Positions 62,301-64,000 of a stretch of DNA of 64,000 bases are shown here, piece after piece. This DNA comes from Asterochloris sp. CNOR1 (lineage: Eukaryota > Chlorophyta > Trebouxiophyceae > Trebouxiales > Trebouxiaceae), in NCBI GenBank assembly GCA_963969365.1, contig OZ017758.1, positions 2,108,001-2,172,000 of the forward strand. Direction: 5' to 3'. The position numbers and the translations under genes are program-made. Under the pieces are notes generated by a model. The model saw nothing but the letters and a program-made list of their open reading frames with translations, searched no databases and was not told where the DNA came from. Position 1 is the stretch's first letter, and the number at the start of each line of letters is the position of its first letter.

Positions 62301-63992
62301 CAGTTTGAGGATGAGCGCTGTGCAATGATGGCTGCCTGCCATGCAAAAAAGGCCTGATGGACCAAAACATGTAACAAGAGCCCTTCAGGGGCGGCCGTGC
62401 CTCCTGAGACAGGAAGCACAGCATTGTCTCTCAGCTAATGATGCAAGCAGCACTTGCAGCACGCAGGGTAGCAAAGAGGAGCAGCTGAGCAGGTTTGCCT
62501 GGGGTACAGCCATCTTTGTGGAGCTTTGCCTGCAAGGCAATGATGGGCACCACGTGCTGCAGGTAATCATTCAAGTCTGCTGCATGCCTTGAAGTTCTCC
62601 GGGAAGCTGCCAGGCAGGGCACACCAGATGCCATCCGTGTCCAGCTCCAGGGGCATGCCCAGCTGCTCCACCAGCTTGTTGGCACGCTGCACATCAGGGC
62701 AGGTGATCGTTAACTGCCAGGATCTGGCTGTGCTGCAGGGTGCAGCCCATCACAGGCGCTGGGATTTGGCCATTTGGTGACCCACTGTACAGTATGTTCA
62801 TGTGGTGAGCCTCTGCCGCATGCAGTGTAGGCTGCAGTGCACATGCAACATTGAAAGCCCAAGCAGCTGCATGAGGTCATGCTCAGCAGGAGTGTTGAAT
62901 TTCTTGGCCGCAGACCGCTCACCCTTCAGTCACATGTAAGGACCATTTGCAAGTCTGAACCCCCCTGACATAGGCACCTGTGAGGGTGACCATACATGCT
63001 TCAGGAGCATACAGGTACCAAAAGATGCAACCTTGCCATGCATCCCTGCTTTACCTGTATAATCTGGGCCCCAGTGTAGGTGACAACCCCAGCCATCTCC
63101 ATGCTGTACCAGCGCGCACCCCTGCGCATGACGTACCCATAGAAGCTATTCAGGATGCACTTGTGGGCCAGCTGCAAGCTGTCGTACAGGACCACCATGT
63201 CAGCTGCCTCCTGCACTGCCAATGGGTTGGCTGCGGCCTGCAGCAGAGAAGCAGGGAAGCTCTAGTTGCTCAAGATGATCGAGAGCTGCTGGCATGTAGG
63301 CTGCCTGCTGAAGACCCAGCATCAGTTGCAGGCTGCGCTACTTGATGGGCTGAATAGAAGCTGGGGAAGCGCGGGGATGGCACGGGCAGACACCCAGATC
63401 AATTTGCATGTTCACAGGACCTTGTCAAAGCCAGCCTAGGGTTGCTGGCTCACGTCAATGCCATGCCCAGCGCACGTACAACCTGCAGGTTGGCCTCGCA
63501 TCAGACCACGCCGACAATGTGCAGGTGGGCCTTGTAATTGTGCGATAGAATGCCAGGCACGGCAGCATAGAACTTCAAATCACCCCTCGCCAAGCCCAGG
63601 TCCTCCGACCTGCCCTACATGTCTTGATCATCTGCAGAACTTCTCTGGGCTGCTACCAGGCCTCGCCGTGTGACACAGCCATGCCAATAGGGCTGCTCAG
63701 CCCTTCACCAGGTCCTGATGCTTTGCCAAAACGCCTTTGAGCCGGCAGCTGCATGATGCACCTGCCCCCTGACACATCCACTACCCCTGCCAGTCTGCCC
63801 CCAGCCCTTGCTACGTCGCGCACTCACCCGTGCTTCATCCAGCTTTCCCTTCCACTTCTTGTTGAGCCCCTTGTACTCGTAGCGCCGGTCTCTGAAGGCC
63901 CGCACTGTGCCCACATAGAAGTCATTTTCCCGCATGCAGATGCCTGCCTCCCGTGTCTCACACACAGGCTTGTCCAGCACCCGCTTGTACAC
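47317..63992 (-). CDS. POLE: DNA polymerase epsilon catalytic subunit, 5' partial (about 30 or more exons)
   Basis: Leading-strand replicative polymerase, nuclear. The first visible exon (about 63830-63992) has [20 protein letters not shown]. Exon about 63054-63240 holds polymerase motif B ([20 protein letters not shown]). Exon about 62595-62700 has the epsilon signature ELDTDGIW with catalytic Asp (motif C). Then come 62023-62215 ([20 protein letters not shown]), 61333-61485 ([31 protein letters not shown]), 60010-60235 ([20 protein letters not shown]) and 59285-59460 ([28 protein letters not shown]). The inactive C-terminal polymerase-like half runs through 57130-57320, 54635-54850, 53990-54235 ([25 protein letters not shown]), 53685-53770, 52120-52540, 50410-50520 and 49880-50040 (AGSHL). 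The Cys-rich end is clear: [17 protein letters not shown] near 48240-48300, [20 protein letters not shown] and [11 protein letters not shown] near 47665-47800, and CGICSGP. The final helix [13 protein letters not shown] ends at TGA 47317-47319. Exonuclease domain and N terminus lie beyond 64000. Exon borders are mostly approximate. Confidence 0.96.
54206..54332. repeat. 80-bp tandem duplication spanning a POLE exon edge
   Basis: TGTACTGGGCCAGG begins at 54206 and again at 54286, 80 bp apart. The 31 bases to CTGCAG differ at about four positions, and weaker similarity (GCC.CCAG) continues. On the coding strand it duplicates LQEQV.LAQYS. Because 80 is not a multiple of three, both copies cannot be read through in one frame, so an intron (or a disruption) must lie between them. 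Confidence 0.85.
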
Positions 63993-64000
63993 CTACAGGC

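Overview
The window is nuclear DNA of an intron-rich, moderately GC-rich eukaryote. Reading frames are broken every 60-250 bases by GT..AG introns, most ending in CTGCAG, and the recognisable genes are eukaryotic housekeeping genes (GARP/EARP tether, TFIID subunit, replicative DNA polymerase). The compact intron-dense style, plus algal/plant-like LCAT, RTN4IP1-type reductase and DUF659 hAT proteins, suggests a chlorophyte green alga, perhaps a trebouxiophyte. The class assignment is inference; eukaryote is certain.

Layout. 42-8456 (+): most of VPS51, cut at its 5' end. 8457-10688: about 2.2 kb without a recognisable gene, holding a long hairpin. 10689-17500 (-): a protein-kinase-like gene whose catalytic motifs look degraded (probable pseudokinase), with a 21-bp coding minisatellite at its 3' end and a perfect inverted/direct repeat in an intron. 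18237-20297 (-): an unidentified multi-exon gene with repeat-rich parts. 20586-24357 (-): NAD(P)H quinone oxidoreductase of the RTN4IP1 type. 25342-26772 (+): a 224-residue membrane-anchored cupin, solved to exact exons. 27070-32996 (+): a fused FMN (pyridoxamine-phosphate-oxidase-like) and FAD/NAD ferredoxin-reductase-like protein. 33748-36071 (-): a decayed hAT transposase (DUF659 to hATC), with a divergent Gln-rich ORF beside it. 37086-40893 (-): probable multi-pass membrane protein. 41448-45320 (-): LCAT-family acyltransferase/phospholipase. 45484-47132 (+): TAF9, complete, five exons. 47317-63992 (-): the DNA polymerase epsilon catalytic subunit, from just before the polymerase core to the C terminus; the rest lies beyond the right edge.

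The genes do not form one pathway. Notable arrangements are the 163-bp head-to-head LCAT/TAF9 promoter and the 184-bp tail-to-tail TAF9/POLE gap. The most unusual DNA is the 44-bp perfect palindromic arm pair embedded in an 88-bp direct repeat at 12537-12748, two intronic/intergenic hairpins with microRNA-precursor-like geometry, and an 80-bp tandem duplication inside POLE that looks like a recent intron gain. I saw no clear new multi-gene system. Exon borders are given exactly only where phase and motif could be checked by eye; elsewhere they are approximate.
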